Below, in pieces: positions 23,914-36,656 of a DNA stretch of 64,000 bases (positions are counted from its first letter, which is position 1; the number at the start of each line of letters is the position of its first letter). The stretch is from Chrysopilus asiliformis (Eukaryota > Arthropoda > Insecta > Diptera > Rhagionidae), in NCBI GenBank assembly GCA_964034945.1, contig OZ035962.1, positions 81,179,942 to 81,243,941 on the forward strand. Direction: 5' to 3'. Position numbers and translations under genes: made by a program. The notes beneath the pieces were generated by a model. That model saw only the letters and a program-made list of their open reading frames with translations. It was not told where the DNA came from and did not search any database.

Positions 23914-24255
23914 CACGTTGGCTACCATGTAAGTCACCGGTGATCGCAGCGTGTCACCCACAGGGACAATGTGAGTCACCGGTGTACACACTATTGTCAT
24001 TACCGTCAGTTTCTCAAGTTCCATGGTTGAGTGCAGCCGCTCGTGCGGTACAAAGGGGGTTTTTTTTGTGGAGCATATTTCATGTGAAAAATTTGTTGTG
24101 GTAAGTTTTTTCCGTTATATTTTATTCGATTCGTTCGTTTTTGTCTGTATTGATCTTGTGTTCACTGGTGACTCACAAAGTACAGAAATGATTTTTGCGT
24201 TTTTTCCCAGTGTATACTAGCGGAGTAAGCGTTTTTTTGGCTGGTAGCCAACGTG
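23914..24255. mobile_element. 342-bp TTAA-flanked (piggyBac-like) MITE
   Basis: TTAA occurs at 23910-23913 and 24256-24259. The inverted ends are CACGTTGGCTACCA and TGGTAGCCAACGTG, perfect over 14 bp. Subterminal GTCACCGGTG motifs recur inside (about 23934 and 23974) with a related inverted/diverged form near 24164. No transposase is present. TTAA duplication is the piggyBac hallmark. Confidence 0.75.
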
Positions 24256-24259
24256 TTAA

Positions 24260-25164
24260 AACAATTTTAACAGCTCGCTTTTTATTAGTAGCAATACTCG
24301 CTTTATATCACAAGATTTTGAAGCACGTTTTTCCATATGAATATTCAAATTAAACAACAATTTAAATTTTGCACAAAATTTATTTATTCGTCTTAATAAA
24401 ATTACATTCACTCCTACTATAATTTTTGGCAATAAAATGGTATGCGCATTTAGTTTGAAACTTTTGGTTATTGACCAACATAGTTACGAAAACTTTATAC
24501 CATAAGATCAATAAAATGTTTCCTTGTTTTGCATTCATCTTGATTTCAATATGTTGCTGTGCTGTTAATATTTTCGGTGTACTTCAAGTGTTCTGGGATT
24601 ATTGCCACACCTTTTGAATAAATTAACAAAATAAATCTTAAAGTTTTAACGTTTTTGGTGTTTTCTAAAATGCCAACTGAATGCAATTACATACAAAAGG
24701 ATTTTATTACGAGGACAGTCCAAAAAGGATATGAATATTTATAATAAGATTTACAGCTGCAAGGTTTTCTTCTTCCTTGCCTTCTTAATTTCGTCTAGGT
24801 TTCATTTTGTTGCCGGTTTAATCTTCTTACCTGTGCTCACCTCAGTTGTATTGTCTGGCCAAACATTTTTTCATTTCATATTGCGAAGAATTCAGACGAA
24901 AAAAAAATTCAAGGTTTTGTCTTAGAAAGCCTAATGAGCTATGCTGCTTTAGGTTCTTTTCGATGGGTAATTATGTCATCACGACATACGATGAGGAATT
25001 AATTTTCAATTGAACTTAACTACAGTTTAATGACTTTGCCAGTCATGTGAGTGGAATTTTAAGAAATTAATTAAATGCATATTAATTAGCATTATAAAAT
25101 TTCATATTTTAATTACTTTTATATTTTGTTCTAAAAACACCGAACCCCTGAATATATTGTTTAT
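24260..25164. other. AT-rich stretch; one mariner-end-like motif
   Basis: TACGAGGACAGTCC at 24708-24721 resembles the mariner end at 36040-36055 (reversed), but no partner end or transposase was found. The frame at 24731-24925 has no recognised domain. Confidence 0.4.
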
Positions 25165-25827
25165 AACTATGACATAACATATAAGAGTATATTAGATTTA
25201 GTATACCATTTGCAATGCACCAAACCAATTATCGGGCATAAAAATGTCAAAAGAGTTTGATTTCCGCATATCCGTCCGACTGTCTGTCTGTCTATCCGTC
25301 TGTTCGTCCGTGAACACCACAACTTTCGAAAGGATTGAGCTAGAGACTTGAAATTTTGTTTAGTTACGTTTTTTGTAAATGGCTAGACTAAGATCTTGAA
25401 CGGACAAAATTGGATCATTCCTTGTTCCCCTTCTCCCCTTCCCACAAACAAACGAAACAGCGTTTGGCAATTTTCTCGAAAATGGTGAGTCAGATTGAAA
25501 ATTTTATAAACGCGAAATGTGTTTAGAATAAGATATTACATAACTCATCCATACACCAAAATCCAATAGGATCACTGCTTCCCCCTCTCCCGTACAAATG
25601 GAATACTTTTTTCCTGTTTTCTCGGAAACTTCACCGTTTCGAAAAATTTATAAAGATAAAAACTATTTCGAATACGATTTTACATAACTCATCCATACAT
25701 CAAAATGTAATTGGACCACTATTTTCCTCCTCTCCTAAACAAATGGATTTTTTGAATAAACATTTTGTCTGCCACCATATAAAGTATTTGACGATTGGCC
25801 CCTGACAATTGTAGCTTTTTTAATTAT
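25165..25827 (+). repeat. Family D repeat with duplicated middle
   Basis: It begins with CATATAAGAGTATATTAGAT and has a GTCY run at about 25270-25310. The block TTTACATAACTCATCCATAC occurs twice (25535 and 25679), each after a TTTTCTCG..AAC segment, as in the copies at 53845 and 59624. The 3' end GGCCCCTGACAATTGTAGCT is at 25797-25816. Confidence 0.65.
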
Positions 25828-26905
25828 AGAAAAGATTATCAAAATTAATAAAATTATATTTTTCTTTCCAGGTGAGCTTTGATTAAAATTACAACTCCAA
25901 CATGATAACAGTGAGTAAAGAACACATCTAAAAAAATTTGAGTAATTCAACCAAAATAACCCCCAAATTTTACCCCAAAAAATATGCATTTTAGGTTAAT
26001 TTTTTCCAACCCAATTTTTCGTCTAATAAATATTTGAAGTGATTTTTATTATCAATCCTTTTTTATGACAGTTTGAACAATTTTTATGATTTTAAGTGCA
26101 TGCCAAATGATGATGGCCGCAATAAAAACATAAAAACACAAAAACACTCGGTTTTGATGACGAATGACATTTTAGCACTTGCGATTTTGAGGTCATTTTT
26201 CTGGCTTTGTAATCATTTGCCATCTGCAGAGTTTTATTTTTATTTTTTTTTTTTTCATTTTTCTGCTGTCATTTTCTCGTTCGTTTTCCATCAGGCAGCG
26301 ACCAGTGCACCTCCAATTCGTGCAAAAGCGACAGTTGACAAATATTTTCTTTGCGAAAATGAAAATCGTTTCAAGAACAAGCAGCGAGAGTGAGCCAGGC
26401 GATAGTCTGTTGTTGCTTTGAAGACATTTCGTCTTGTGTAATTTCTTTATAAAGCTTTAAAAATACGAAAATTGATCGGTTAATGACGTTGTCCTTGGAC
26501 TTTGAATACATTGGAATAAATATCTTTGCAAATTCTTTTTTTAGATTTAATTTTGCATTTTTTGTAATATTGTGCATGATTTGTGGGTAATTTTTTGTTA
26601 TTATTTGAACATGTGGTGTTAACAACGGGGAAATTTTAAACACTTTTGTTTGATGGAAACAAAGAATTTTCCGTCATGAACTTAATTTTTTTTGTTGTTG
26701 ATTTTATTGGGAAAAGAAGTTGGAAAACTAAATTTAAATTTGGATTTTCAGGACTTTGCCGGTTTTCAAACGAATAAAGTAAAATATAAAATATGGCACG
26801 CTAGTTTTTATTTTTACGACACCCCCGTCCCCTCCCTTTTCCCCCCATCCCACCGCCCTTCTTCTCTTCGTCTCGAGAAATAGGAATTCGTTAATTTTAA
26901 CGTAA
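25828..26905. other. AT-rich stretch, nothing recognised
   Basis: No repeat partner, TIR or credible exon. A C-rich patch lies at 26820-26870. Confidence 0.5.
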
Positions 26906-27119
26906 TTACTCCACCAAAATCCTGTAAGCCTGCGTGGAAGCTGGCAAAGCAGGCTCTGATGACGGTGAGCCAGCTTTCCATACCAGAAACAGGCTCCTGA
27001 TGGGTTTTCAGGGCAGACATGTCCGACCTGTTGGGGGGAAATTTGGATGTGAAAACATCCGCAAAAATAATATAATTTTGTTGTTTTTGCAGACCTTATA
27101 AGCCGAGAAATTCCAATAG
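26906..27119 (+). repeat. 214-bp structured dispersed repeat, copy 2 (family F)
   Basis: It aligns over its full length with 13564-13777. Four substitutions were counted, near 26935, 27020, 27030 and 27113. Flanking DNA is unrelated beyond the shared TTACTCC start and AATAG end, which therefore define the unit. The high identity implies recent spread. Confidence 0.7.
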
Positions 27120-29849
27120 TAATCTCTCTCAGGCATTTCCGGGATTTTTTGGAAGACGCTGTTGCGTAACCGGAGATCCATTCCTCCCCCTAAATGTGTG
27201 ACGTGTTTTGTGTATTACTGCATCGCCTAAATCACCTCCCTTGTTCCTTAGACACTTGCCTTAAAATTTCGTCTAAATCAGTTCAGAGTTTCTCGAAAAA
27301 CAAAAAAAAGAACTGACAATGACAGAGATTTTGGTTTCATTTATTTCGTCCAAATAAACTCACTTTTCGTTTCCACCTCCAAAATAGGTGTTTTTTTTGT
27401 ATAGTTCCAGTCAGAGCCTGGGGGACAATCCTTTAATGCCGTAGTACAGCTCAGGTGGTGGATTTTTTGACATTTGAGGTGAGAAATTTCACGGTGGAAT
27501 TCTTACGTATTTGTGATCACATTACAAAATAATGAGAAAACGCACTTATTCGACTTTCTCACGTAAACATTTTTCTCACTTGGCATTTATAATATCGCTG
27601 CCGGTGTTAAAATTCATCAAAAAAAAGCAGGATCTATAATTTATTTCAATTTTCTGTATTTTTTTTCGATAAACTTCACATTTCTGTAAATATTTATCAA
27701 AAAATAATAGTATTTTTATACGTCTCATTTTTATTGTTTACAAAAAGATTCAACTGCGACAAATGTTAATCGAAAAACCAACAATATTCGATATGAAAGC
27801 TCTTTGTTCATATCATCATGTAAAATCCCACCTGATGTCATTTATGTATCTATTTTTATATATTTTTAAGTGTTCTCATTTTGATTGTCAGCAAAAAAAA
27901 AACTTCAAATAATAAATGACTCATTTGAATTTAATGTATAAATTACCCATTCCGATTTTAATAAATTTTATCTGCCAATTAAATTGTAAATTGTAACATT
28001 GTGAAACAAGAAATATTTAGAGAGAGAAGAAAAATGATAAATGAAAGAATTTTCAAAGTAAATACCAAAATGTATCGATTCATTAATACGAAATTCGAAT
28101 ATAAACTCTGCAAGGCCATTCACTGTAAAAAATAAAAATAAAATAAAAAATCCGATTAAAAAATTCCCTCATTTTCGCTAAGTCGTTAAACTGTAGTTAA
28201 TCAGAGAGGAAAAATAAATACAAAATTTATACGAAAAATGCAACAAACAACTTAATTGACCGAGAAGCCAAAAAACACCACAAGCAGGAAAAGCAAAGTC
28301 AGAATAGCTCCAACACAATGATGCAAACAAAAGCTTAATACCTAACCCCCAAGCCCCAAACCCCACTGTTTGTGCGTAATTTGTGTCAGAGAGAGTTTCT
28401 CTGAGTTCGTTCTCTTCCACACTCTCTATTTCTCTCTTTGATGCATTTAACTGAAAGCAAAATCAAATTTTCATTGAAATTCTCATCCGTTAAAGCCCCA
28501 ACATTACCCCCCCCCACACTTCGCTTATGTTGGAAGTTCACAATGCAGATGACATACGGAATTACTATCAATAAAATGAATAATTTTACTACAAAATGTA
28601 GTGACAAAGAGAATGGAAAATAAAATTGGTGGGGGCAGGTGTGTACCTAGCTTAAAGTTTTAACACGCTAAAAAAAAATAAACAATGAAAAAGCTTTTTT
28701 TCTTGTGAATTTCTAAAAATATCCCACCAATACTTGATCGTATGTAAAAAACACGTGTTTTGTGCATAATTTGCAATTATTTTCTGTGCAAAACAGTTTA
28801 CACTAATAGCGAAAACAGATTCTTAACCCTTAGGGAATTTTACATTTCAAAAGGGCGAACTTGACATTTCTGTGGGGTAATTTTTGACATTTCAAATTTT
28901 CTTTACAATTTCCTCAATATTTTCTACGAATAAAAGCTTATCGCTTTCTCACATTTAAAGAGTAAAATAAGAGGTTCACTTTATATTCCTAACGACGAAA
29001 CGAATTGTCAAATAAATAAATAAAAAGAAAAATACATTAGCGATAAATTACGTAGATTATTGTTAAAGATGGTGGCGTGTAGAGAATTACCCACAATGAA
29101 TAACAAGAAAATCCATCAATTGATATGCGCTTAATATTTTTTTTTATTAATAGATTGTGTGACGGTACTTGTCTATAACAAATTATTGATTAAAACGCCC
29201 TTTCGCTATGAATGGTAATCAACCCCTTTTTGAGGTGGGTGATTTTTTTTATATCGAAATTCCCCCACCTTTTAACACACAAAGTTATTTCTTGAACGAT
29301 TTTTGTGTATATTTCGTGTTTTTCGTTCGTTTTGAAGTAATCTGAAGGACACGGAAATGAAAACAATATTTAGGTTAATACGTAATTGAAATACGGTGTG
29401 AGTTGGCTAGAAAATGGTTGAGTAGAGCAAGGGCAAGAAAGGAGAAGGATAACTCTAAACAAGCAGTTGGAGGGGTGTGGAAATGCATAAAAAGCTCATA
29501 AGTGTGTCATCGTGCAAATGTTTTGTCGATAAAGACGTCGTTAAATTCAAATTGTTTGCTCTAACAACGTAATTTTTTTTGACAAACATTTCTTACAAAC
29601 GGGCTTATCGGTCCACAATGAACACAACAGTCAACCAACACAGACATAATTTCTTACAAAAACAACCTAACCGAGGTTTAGTTTTGCATATTTTTTTAGA
29701 AATATGAATTCGTAAATTATATTATAATCTTCTACAATTGTGTGTATTGAATTTTAGTAGCAGACCTGTTTACGAAAAAAAATGTTTTTTTTGTTCATAA
29801 ACCGAAGTATGGTTTTCAAACATGGAATTATGTTTTTAAAGCGCCTGTT
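27120..29849. other. AT-rich stretch, nothing recognised beyond phrase-like text at its start
   Basis: The first 200 bases contain AATCAGTTCAGAGTTTCTCG-type text reminiscent of dispersed repeats but with no partner in this window. The remainder has only short frames. A CT/AG-rich patch is at 28380-28440. Confidence 0.45.
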
Positions 29850-29940
29850 TGTGAAATTCGTAACACTTTTAAAGCGTGGGTGGTGGGGGTGGATGCGGTA
29901 GTGAGTAGTGTGTTGACGATACTAAATTGCACACAAAAAA
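29850..29940 (+). repeat. Family H repeat, copy 1
   Basis: GTGAAATTCGTAACACTTTT then AAAGCGTGGGTGGTGGGGGT and TTGACGATACTAAATTGC align loosely with 30566-30665 and 47750-47850. It is a diverged, unclassified dispersed repeat. Confidence 0.45.
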
Positions 29941-30565
29941 GCGCCACGAAACAAAGAGAAAGGGGGGGGGGGGTGATTCAAAAAGCCCAAACTTCGCCTG
30001 ACGTATTTTCTGGACCGCTACAAAGTTCATTCGATTTTTGAACAGTGTTTTGGTTTAAGAGCAGAAGATCGATGCATTTTTTGCCATCAGAGGATGCTCA
30101 GAAATCGGAATTCTGTTCACAAACCCAAGCATTTTATGGCCTGAAAATATGTTCATAAACAAAAAAAAAGTGCGGTCCGAAAAGATTTTTCAACACCAAA
30201 ATATGGGAATATTGTCCAAAACCGAAGTAATTTTTTCCTTCAAATTACGTTAATTAACCGACGCATCCGCAGGCTGAGGTTTTACTTTGTAGAAAGTGAA
30301 ATTTTTAAATATTGTTTTCGTTCAGAATACCAACTCTTACAAAAACACGTAAAGTGGTCGTCGCGACCAGAAAGCAACTTAATTGGCGAGAAGTTTGGAC
30401 GCAACGGCCGCACAAGAGGTCTTAAGGTGGCTTTTGCGCCCTAAATTGTTGTCAATTTAGTGGCTTTGTGTCCGCTGCGATCATTCGGTAATCTCTTGTA
30501 CTGCTAGGGATCGCGGTAATAAATCGGCTTACATTTTTTCAATAAAGATTTTTTTTGTAAAGTTG

Positions 30566-30665
30566 CTGTCCGTAAAACGCATCACACATTTATTATGAGC
30601 GGGGAAGGGGTTGGCGGTGGTGTGACGACGATATTAAATGCTATGAAAAAAATAGCAAACCGTTA
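30566..30665 (+). repeat. Family H repeat, copy 2
   Basis: CTGTCCGTAAAACGCATCAC, GGTTGGCGGTGGTGTGACGA and CGATATTAAATGC match the other two copies in order and orientation. Confidence 0.45.
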
Positions 30666-30707
30666 CCAGGAGGAGCGCGGGAGTCGAAAATAATGGGAAG
30701 ACATAAG

Positions 30708-31105
30708 AAAAGCTACAATTGCCAAAGGCCAATCGTCAAATACCTACTCTATATGATGACAGACAAAATGTTTATCAAAAAAAGTGGGGAGGGGGAAGCA
30801 GTGGTCCAATTAAATTTTGATATATGAATAGTAATTTAAAAATTTTTTATCTCTATCAATTTTTCAATATGACTAATCTCTTTCGAGAAAATTGCAAAAA
30901 ACTGTTTCGTTTGTATGGGGGAGGGGGGAAGAAGTGGTCCAATTTTGCCCGTCCAATAACTTAGCCTAGCCATTTACGAGAAACGTATCTGTACAAAATT
31001 TCAAGTCTCTAGCTCAATCCTTTCGAAAGATATTGTGTTCACGGACGGACAAACGGGCAGACGGACAAACGGGCAGACGGACAAACGGGCAGACGGACAG
31101 GGGGA
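30708..31105 (-). repeat. Family D repeat, minus orientation, 5' truncated
   Basis: On the plus strand it starts with AAAGCTACAATTGCCAAAGG (the reversed 3' end) and passes GGTCCAATTAAATTTTGATA and GAGAAAATTGCAAAAAACTG. It stops within a GGACAAACGGGCAGAC array at 31043-31100. Everything normally 5' of the microsatellite is missing. Confidence 0.65.
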
Positions 31106-32205
31106 GTGGTTAAAAAGTCTGAATTTTGAGGGAGTGGCGTTCGCGAAGGCTAAAAATAGCGCAGCCAAAATTTGGTTTTAATACAAGTTTTGTGAAAATT
31201 TATCGGACTTTTTTTTTATCAAACAAACTGTACGTTAAGAAATTTAATTATTTTTCTAATTTCGTTTATTTGTATTTATAAATCGTGATGTGCGACATTC
31301 GAATTTTCCATTCGCCATGTTATTTAAGCACAAAACTGAAGCGAATTACAGCAGAGGAAAGAAGACGAAAAATTTATTTCTTTGTTCATAATGTAATTTC
31401 TTTTTATTATTCCGGATGTAAAGAAGCAGTAAAATTCCCTCCAACATGAAAAAAAAACTCGTACTTTTTTTCTGTCTATTAGCTTTTTCAGAAAAGCACA
31501 ACTTGTCACAACTTTTTCTTTTTTTCGTTTTCGACATTTTCCCTTGATTTTTATCCTATTTTTCAGTCAAGGCGAGAATTTTCGCGATGAAATGGGGTAA
31601 TTTTTTGGGGCCATGGAGGACAAGATAGATTGCTACGTGGTGGTATATTTTTTGACATTGACCCAAATCGCTTCCAAACAAAATGACGTACACAAACTTA
31701 ACGAAAAAGTGTGAATTTAATTGAAATTTTAAGTAAATAATGGTTGGAATGAAGAGCGTACATACATGAACATGGAAAAATTATTCATTAAACTCGCGAG
31801 TAGAGGAAACTGTGAGGGGGGCATGGGGCACGTAATAAAAAGCGTATAAAATTGAGAATTTCTTATGCACTTAAAATAAAATTGATGATTTTATGGTCAA
31901 TTCCGCGTAATAACAAAAAAAACAATTCAAACGCACAAAAAAGAGGAGAACTTTTCCGTGATATTTCACAATTTATTCAGAAAATCAGATAGTGGAAAAA
32001 TAAATTCAAAAGCGTTCTTCAGCTTAATACAGTTTTTTTTTTTCTTTTCTTAATTTACTTTCTATTATCTGTTTTATTTTATTTGCTGTGAGATAAATTA
32101 GCACAGTTTGGCGTAGCGTTTTTATGCTTGTAGCTGTGATGTTGAAATGAAATACTGGTGGATGTGGAAAAATTAATGTGATTATCACATGATTTTCTTT
32201 CGATG
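31106..32205. other. AT-rich stretch, nothing recognised
   Basis: Only short frames; no repeat partners were seen. Confidence 0.5.
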
Positions 32206-32207
32206 TA

Positions 32208-32348
32208 CAGTAAACCCCACTTAAGTGCACGACGAATTTGCCACGAAGAATGTTGCAATTATGCGGGTATCGCAATAAAGCGGGGAAACATTTTGGTGCT
32301 TTTAAATCCTGTGCAATAAAGCGAGTATTGCAATAACGCGGGTTGCAG
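32208..32348. mobile_element. Small pogo/Tigger-like MITE, degenerate
   Basis: It is flanked by TA on both sides (32206-32207 and 32349-32350). The left end is CAGTAAACCCCACTTAAG. The right end reversed is CTGCAACCCGCGTTATTGC. The interior is made of GCAATAAAGCG/GCAATTATGCG repeats. The TIR match is imperfect. Confidence 0.4.
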
Positions 32349-32504
32349 TACAGTCGTCATTGCATAAAATGCGTTAAATTCTATTGGGATTTTTTGATAG
32401 GAAAAATGTCTAGTATGAACAGCACATGACTTTCTGATACAAAATCTCCTTTTCTGCACAATTTACCCGACGAATAAAATATTAGTTTACATATGAATTT
32501 TTGA

Positions 32505-33160
32505 ATTTTTATTTTACAAAATCTGAAATATCTCGATAACGGTCAAAGATATCGATTTACGGTAAAAATTTAGAGAATTTTAATACCTTTAATTCTGTCA
32601 TTAACTGTTTTTTTCGAAAAACCGTTAGTCTGCAAGCAATTTGCTAAAATATATTTTTTAATTTTTAATTATAATATCTCGAAAATGGTAAAAGATATCG
32701 GATAACCTATTGGAATTTCTCGGTTTATAAGATCTGCAAAAACAACAAAATTATATTATCGGATAACGGTAAAAGCCAAAATTATGACCAATATTATTTT
32801 TTTCAATTCACCTCATACACTAAACCACCAAAAACCCGTTACTTTTCGAGATAATCGCAAAAAACTGATTTTTTTAAAAAAATAGCAATATATCTCGATA
32901 ACGGCTTGAGATACGGAGTTCTAGTAAAAGATTTTATTGTCTCCAACTTTTACAAAAGACTACTGAAAAATTCGTAGAGTAAATAACAAAAAAAGAAATT
33001 GTGATTTTTAAAAAGCCGCCATTTTTGCTTCTTCCAGCTAACGGATTTCCACCAAAAGTTCTTGGGATTGACCCATTTCAGAAGCAAACATGTCTGTAAA
33101 ATTTCATGGCTCTAACTCTATAAGTTTTTGAGAAATCTTGTACACAGATAGACTGACCGA
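32505..33160 (-). repeat. Family A repeat, diverged (minus orientation)
   Basis: It carries ATCTCGATAACGGTCAAAGA, ACCCGTTACTTTTCGAGATA, TAACGGATTTCCACCAAAAG and GAGAAATCTTGTACACAGAT in the same order as 16540-17140. It ends just before the microsatellite. Confidence 0.65.
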
Positions 33161-34604
33161 ATTAAAATCTCATCAGAATTGCAGGAGACAGCAGGTGAGG
33201 CGTTTATAGTGGGATGAAGGTGGAAGTGGGGTCGGGGGTAGGCGTTTGTAGGCGAAAAATATCCTCTCTAATAGCGCAAACCGAGTCCAAATTCAAATCC
33301 TTTCATCAGTTTAAAATATATTAGGAAAGGGGGGTAATTTCTGAAAAACAACATAACCTTTGTCACTCTACGACTTTTTTTTAGTAATATTAATATGAAA
33401 ATTGGTTTTTTTAAACAAAAAAAGGGAATTTTGTCCCGCTGTCATTTTAAATACTTTTTCTTAATATAATAGTAAATTTCATATATATACAAAAATAATG
33501 CTTAATATTTTTCCGGTAGTTATTGTTGTTTTTTTCTAATATATAATTTTTATTGAAAATTGTTTCCTAGTTGATCACACAAGGCACGAAACCGAATGAC
33601 TCCCAAGAATATTATTAGGAAGCATAGAGCAGTGTGTCTCTGCTGGTAAATACACTCGAGGGGTGGTTGAAAAAGGGGCAAGTGGAATTGAGTAAATTTC
33701 ATATATGCATAGAATAATAATGAGTCGCATAGATATAGCGGTGATACGATAAACCCGAGATCAAAAAAACACGTCGCTCTCGGGGTTGCCAGCCCTCTTA
33801 GCATTTCGTAACATCATAACAGCAGGTTCTACGCTCGTGATGCGCCCAACTTCTCTACTCAAATGTGGCTCGATTTGGTCTTGTGTGTTTTTTTTACAGA
33901 TTTTCTTTCGGTCGTTTTCCTTTTATTTTCTTCATTTCTCTTTATCTCTTCCTCAATGTGTAGAGCGCAAGGTCACCTGTGGATGTGTGGCAATCCTGTT
34001 ACTCGAACATTGGCCCCATCATATACGTACGTTTTTTTTTCGTTTGTATTTCCATATGGTCGGGCGCTTATAGCTTAATTCATTATTTAAAATTTAATAA
34101 AAAATAAAATGGGGAAAAATTTATAATAAACTCCATTATGCGTACTTCGCGTCTTACAGGAGATTGAAAAGCGGAAACTGAAAAAAACATTTTGTTATAC
34201 TTCCGGTGATTTCGCATAACAGAACGACTTTTTTAATAATTAAAGATTTCTTTTCGTATGTGACGTATCGGTGGATTTGCGTAATACGAGGAGAGATTCT
34301 GAGGATTAACTAATTTTGAAGGGAAGATTTTCAAGGAATGTAAAGTATTTTTAAAAAAACCCCCGTTTTTCGGAACGAAAAGGAAATTTGAATATTTTGG
34401 AAACGTTATGAAAATTATGACATTTAGATTATAAATATATGAACCGTATTGTTTTAAAATAGTATAAGGGGACTGGGCCATACCAAGGGGGGTTGATATT
34501 TAGAAATTGTCGGTTGCGGCGCAATTATATTAAATAATCTTTATAAATATATAAATAACCTTAAAAATATTTTAATTTAAAATTTTGTTTGTGGCACATT
34601 TTTT
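33161..34604. other. AT-rich stretch, nothing firmly recognised
   Basis: A less AT-rich patch at 33780-34080 has overlapping plus-strand frames rich in Phe, Leu and Ser without a domain. TTGCGGCGCAATT near 34515 recurs at 36175, suggesting a shared repeat edge. Confidence 0.45.
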
Positions 34605-35200
34605 TTACTTTCCTCTGCTATAGAGGGAAAGTATTGTATTCATGATGGAGACCGACTCGATATGAGGAATAGCATGAGGATGTCGTCCGTGCACATGTCT
34701 GTTGTTCTGTCCGTTTTATGAATCTTAACCCTTTGTGGACCAGGAAGTGAACAACAATAAATCAGTAACCATGACATTTTTTCGTTGAAAATGGTTCCAG
34801 AAAGCATTTTAAAAAAGGGTTAACTAACCCGAGAATGCGTTGAGCTAGAGACCTGAAATTTTTTGCAAATGATTTTACGCAAATCGTGGTTTTCTATCAA
34901 GTTTTATAAAAGTAACGGTAGCTATAAAAAAAGCCTTCCATACAATTTTTTTTTGAATACAATTTTGTAAACTTTTTTCGAAAACTATGAGCGTTTGAGA
35001 AAAAATGCATATAACAAGATTTAAAGGAAATAAAATTTTCTACATTTTTTTGCTTTAACGGTTTTTACGTATCTCTGATGATTCTCAAGATATTTGGAAA
35101 AATTCAAGAAAAAATGCTTATCAATTTCTAAAGGAATAAAGTTTGCATTTTTTCCTGCATTTAAAATCTAGATTTTTCCCGGTGATTCGATTCTTGTTTT
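34605..35200 (+). repeat. Family B repeat (plus orientation), broken by a mariner
   Basis: The 5' end is a hairpin, TACTTTCCTC...GAGGGAAAGTA (34607-34634), then TTGTATTCATGATGGAGACC. TAACCCGAGAATGCGTTGAG and GAAATTTTTTGCAAATG follow as in 20455-21086 reversed. Similar text resumes after the mariner (ACGGTTTTCGAGATATTTGA, 36058). Confidence 0.6.
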
Positions 35201-35204
35201 TGGA

Positions 35205-36053
35205 AGGGAAATCGCGCAGCGAAATCAAAGAGCGCTTGGAAAGACCGCGTGGGTCATATCCTGCATGAAATTTTGGGCATTAAAAAGCTGTCGGCGCGAT
35301 GGGTGCCGCGTTTGCTCACTCCGGACAACAAGCGCAACCGTGAAACCACTTCACAGCAGTGTTTGACGCTGTTTAAGCACAATCCGAAGGAGTTTCTGCG
35401 TCGTTTCGTGACCGTCGACGAAACATGGATCCACTGGTACACACCAGAGACTAAGGAACAGTCGAAACAGTTTACCGGGCGAACGTGCTCGGAAGAAGGC
35501 AAAGACTGTCCTATCTGCCGGAAAGGTGATGGCCACCGTTTTCCGGGATTCACAGGGTGTGATCTACATCGACTACCTGGAGAAGGGCCAAACGATCACA
35601 GGGCTCTACTATACCGAATTATTGGGCCGATTCGACGCCGAATTGCAGAAAAAACGGCCCCATTTGTCGAAGAAAAAAGTGCTCTTCCACCATGACAACG
35701 CACCGGCTCACACCTCCGCCGTCGCCACGGCCAAATTGGTCGAATTGGGCTACGAACTGCTGCCCCATCCACCGTATTCTCCAGATTTGGCCCCGTGCGA
35801 CTTCTTTTTGTTTCCAAACTTGAAAAAGTCACTCGCCGGGCAGAAATTTGAGTCGAATGAGGAGGTCATCGCCGCTACGGAGGCCTACTTTGCAGATCTC
35901 GAGAAAACGTATTTTTCAGACGGGTTAAAGAAGTTGGAGCATCGCTGAGTCAAGTGTATCGAGCTAAAAGGAGACTATGTTGAGAAATAAATGGTCACTT
36001 TTCCAAAATTTTCGTTTTTTTTTGTAGGCTAAGTACTTATCGGACTGCCCTCG
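35205..36053 (+). pseudogene. mariner transposase relic, 5' truncated and frameshifted
   Basis: A mariner-family transposase would cut and paste its own element at TA. Recognisable text starts near 35205 (about the second helix-turn-helix). Then come KKLSARWVPRLLTPD, the first catalytic Asp in TVDETWIHW (about 35413), the second in HHDNAPAHTS (about 35690) and the third in YSPDLAPCDFFLFP. The last two are separated by 34 residues, the mariner D,D34D signature. Roughly the first 40% of the ~345-residue family length is missing. The frame changes near 35215-35255 and again near 35478-35490, so no active enzyme can be made. The stop is at 35946-35948. The surviving 3' end is at 36020-36053, followed by TA. 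Confidence 0.85.
36020..36053 (-). repeat. mariner 3' terminal inverted repeat
   Basis: Read inward from the right it is CGAGGGCAGTCCGATAAGTA then CTTAGCC, a mariner-type terminus, followed outside by TA (36054-36055). No matching 5' end exists, consistent with the truncation. Confidence 0.7.
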
Positions 36054-36179
36054 TATAACGGTTTTCGAGATATTTGAAAAAAATATTAGGTTACATATTT
36101 TTTCAGAAACTAAAGATTGAGAGGAAAGTTTGATCACAGCTGATATTTTAAGACTGAAATACAAAATTTGCCTGCGGCG

Positions 36180-36266
36180 CAATTGAATGCATGAGAATGA
36201 GGAAAAGGTAAACCAAATTCATTAACTCTGGGTTTACCTTGTTCTCATTCTTATGCCATCAATTTT
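36180..36266. repeat. Hairpin with ~35-bp arms
   Basis: The left arm CAATTGAATGCATGAGAATG continuing to GGTAAACC pairs with the right arm GGGTTTACCTTGTTCTCATT continuing to CAATTTT, with a few mismatches and a ~15-base loop. It may be a tiny foldback element or MITE remnant. Confidence 0.55.
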
Positions 36267-36656
36267 TGTTGCATAAGAACTAAGAAACCCTTTTCATCTA
36301 GAAATAAAAATTGAGATAAACCTATTAAAGAATACTACTAGGTTTAAACTACACGGAAAGAATTATTTTCTAAAAACCAAGAAAATTGCTATATAAATCG
36401 AGAACATGGGGAATAGTTCTCGTCCAAGTGAACATTTTCTTGATTTAAAACAATGAGAAACGATTGTAGAAATTCTTGAATTTTGAAAGTTTTAGAATAT
36501 ATTTTCTAAATGTAAGAAAAAACGGATTAAATCCTGAAAATAATGGTTGAAAAACAATTCTAGAAATCAGATATTATTTCTACATTCCATCATTAATTTC
36601 TTATTAAATCTTTGTGACCAAGTAAAAATTGATTATTTTGAGAAATGACGGAATAC

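Noticed and set aside
24708..24736. Mariner-like end TACGAGGACAGTCC
   Set aside because: Only about 14 bases match the mariner terminus at 36040-36055. There is no partner end and no transposase, so chance cannot be excluded.
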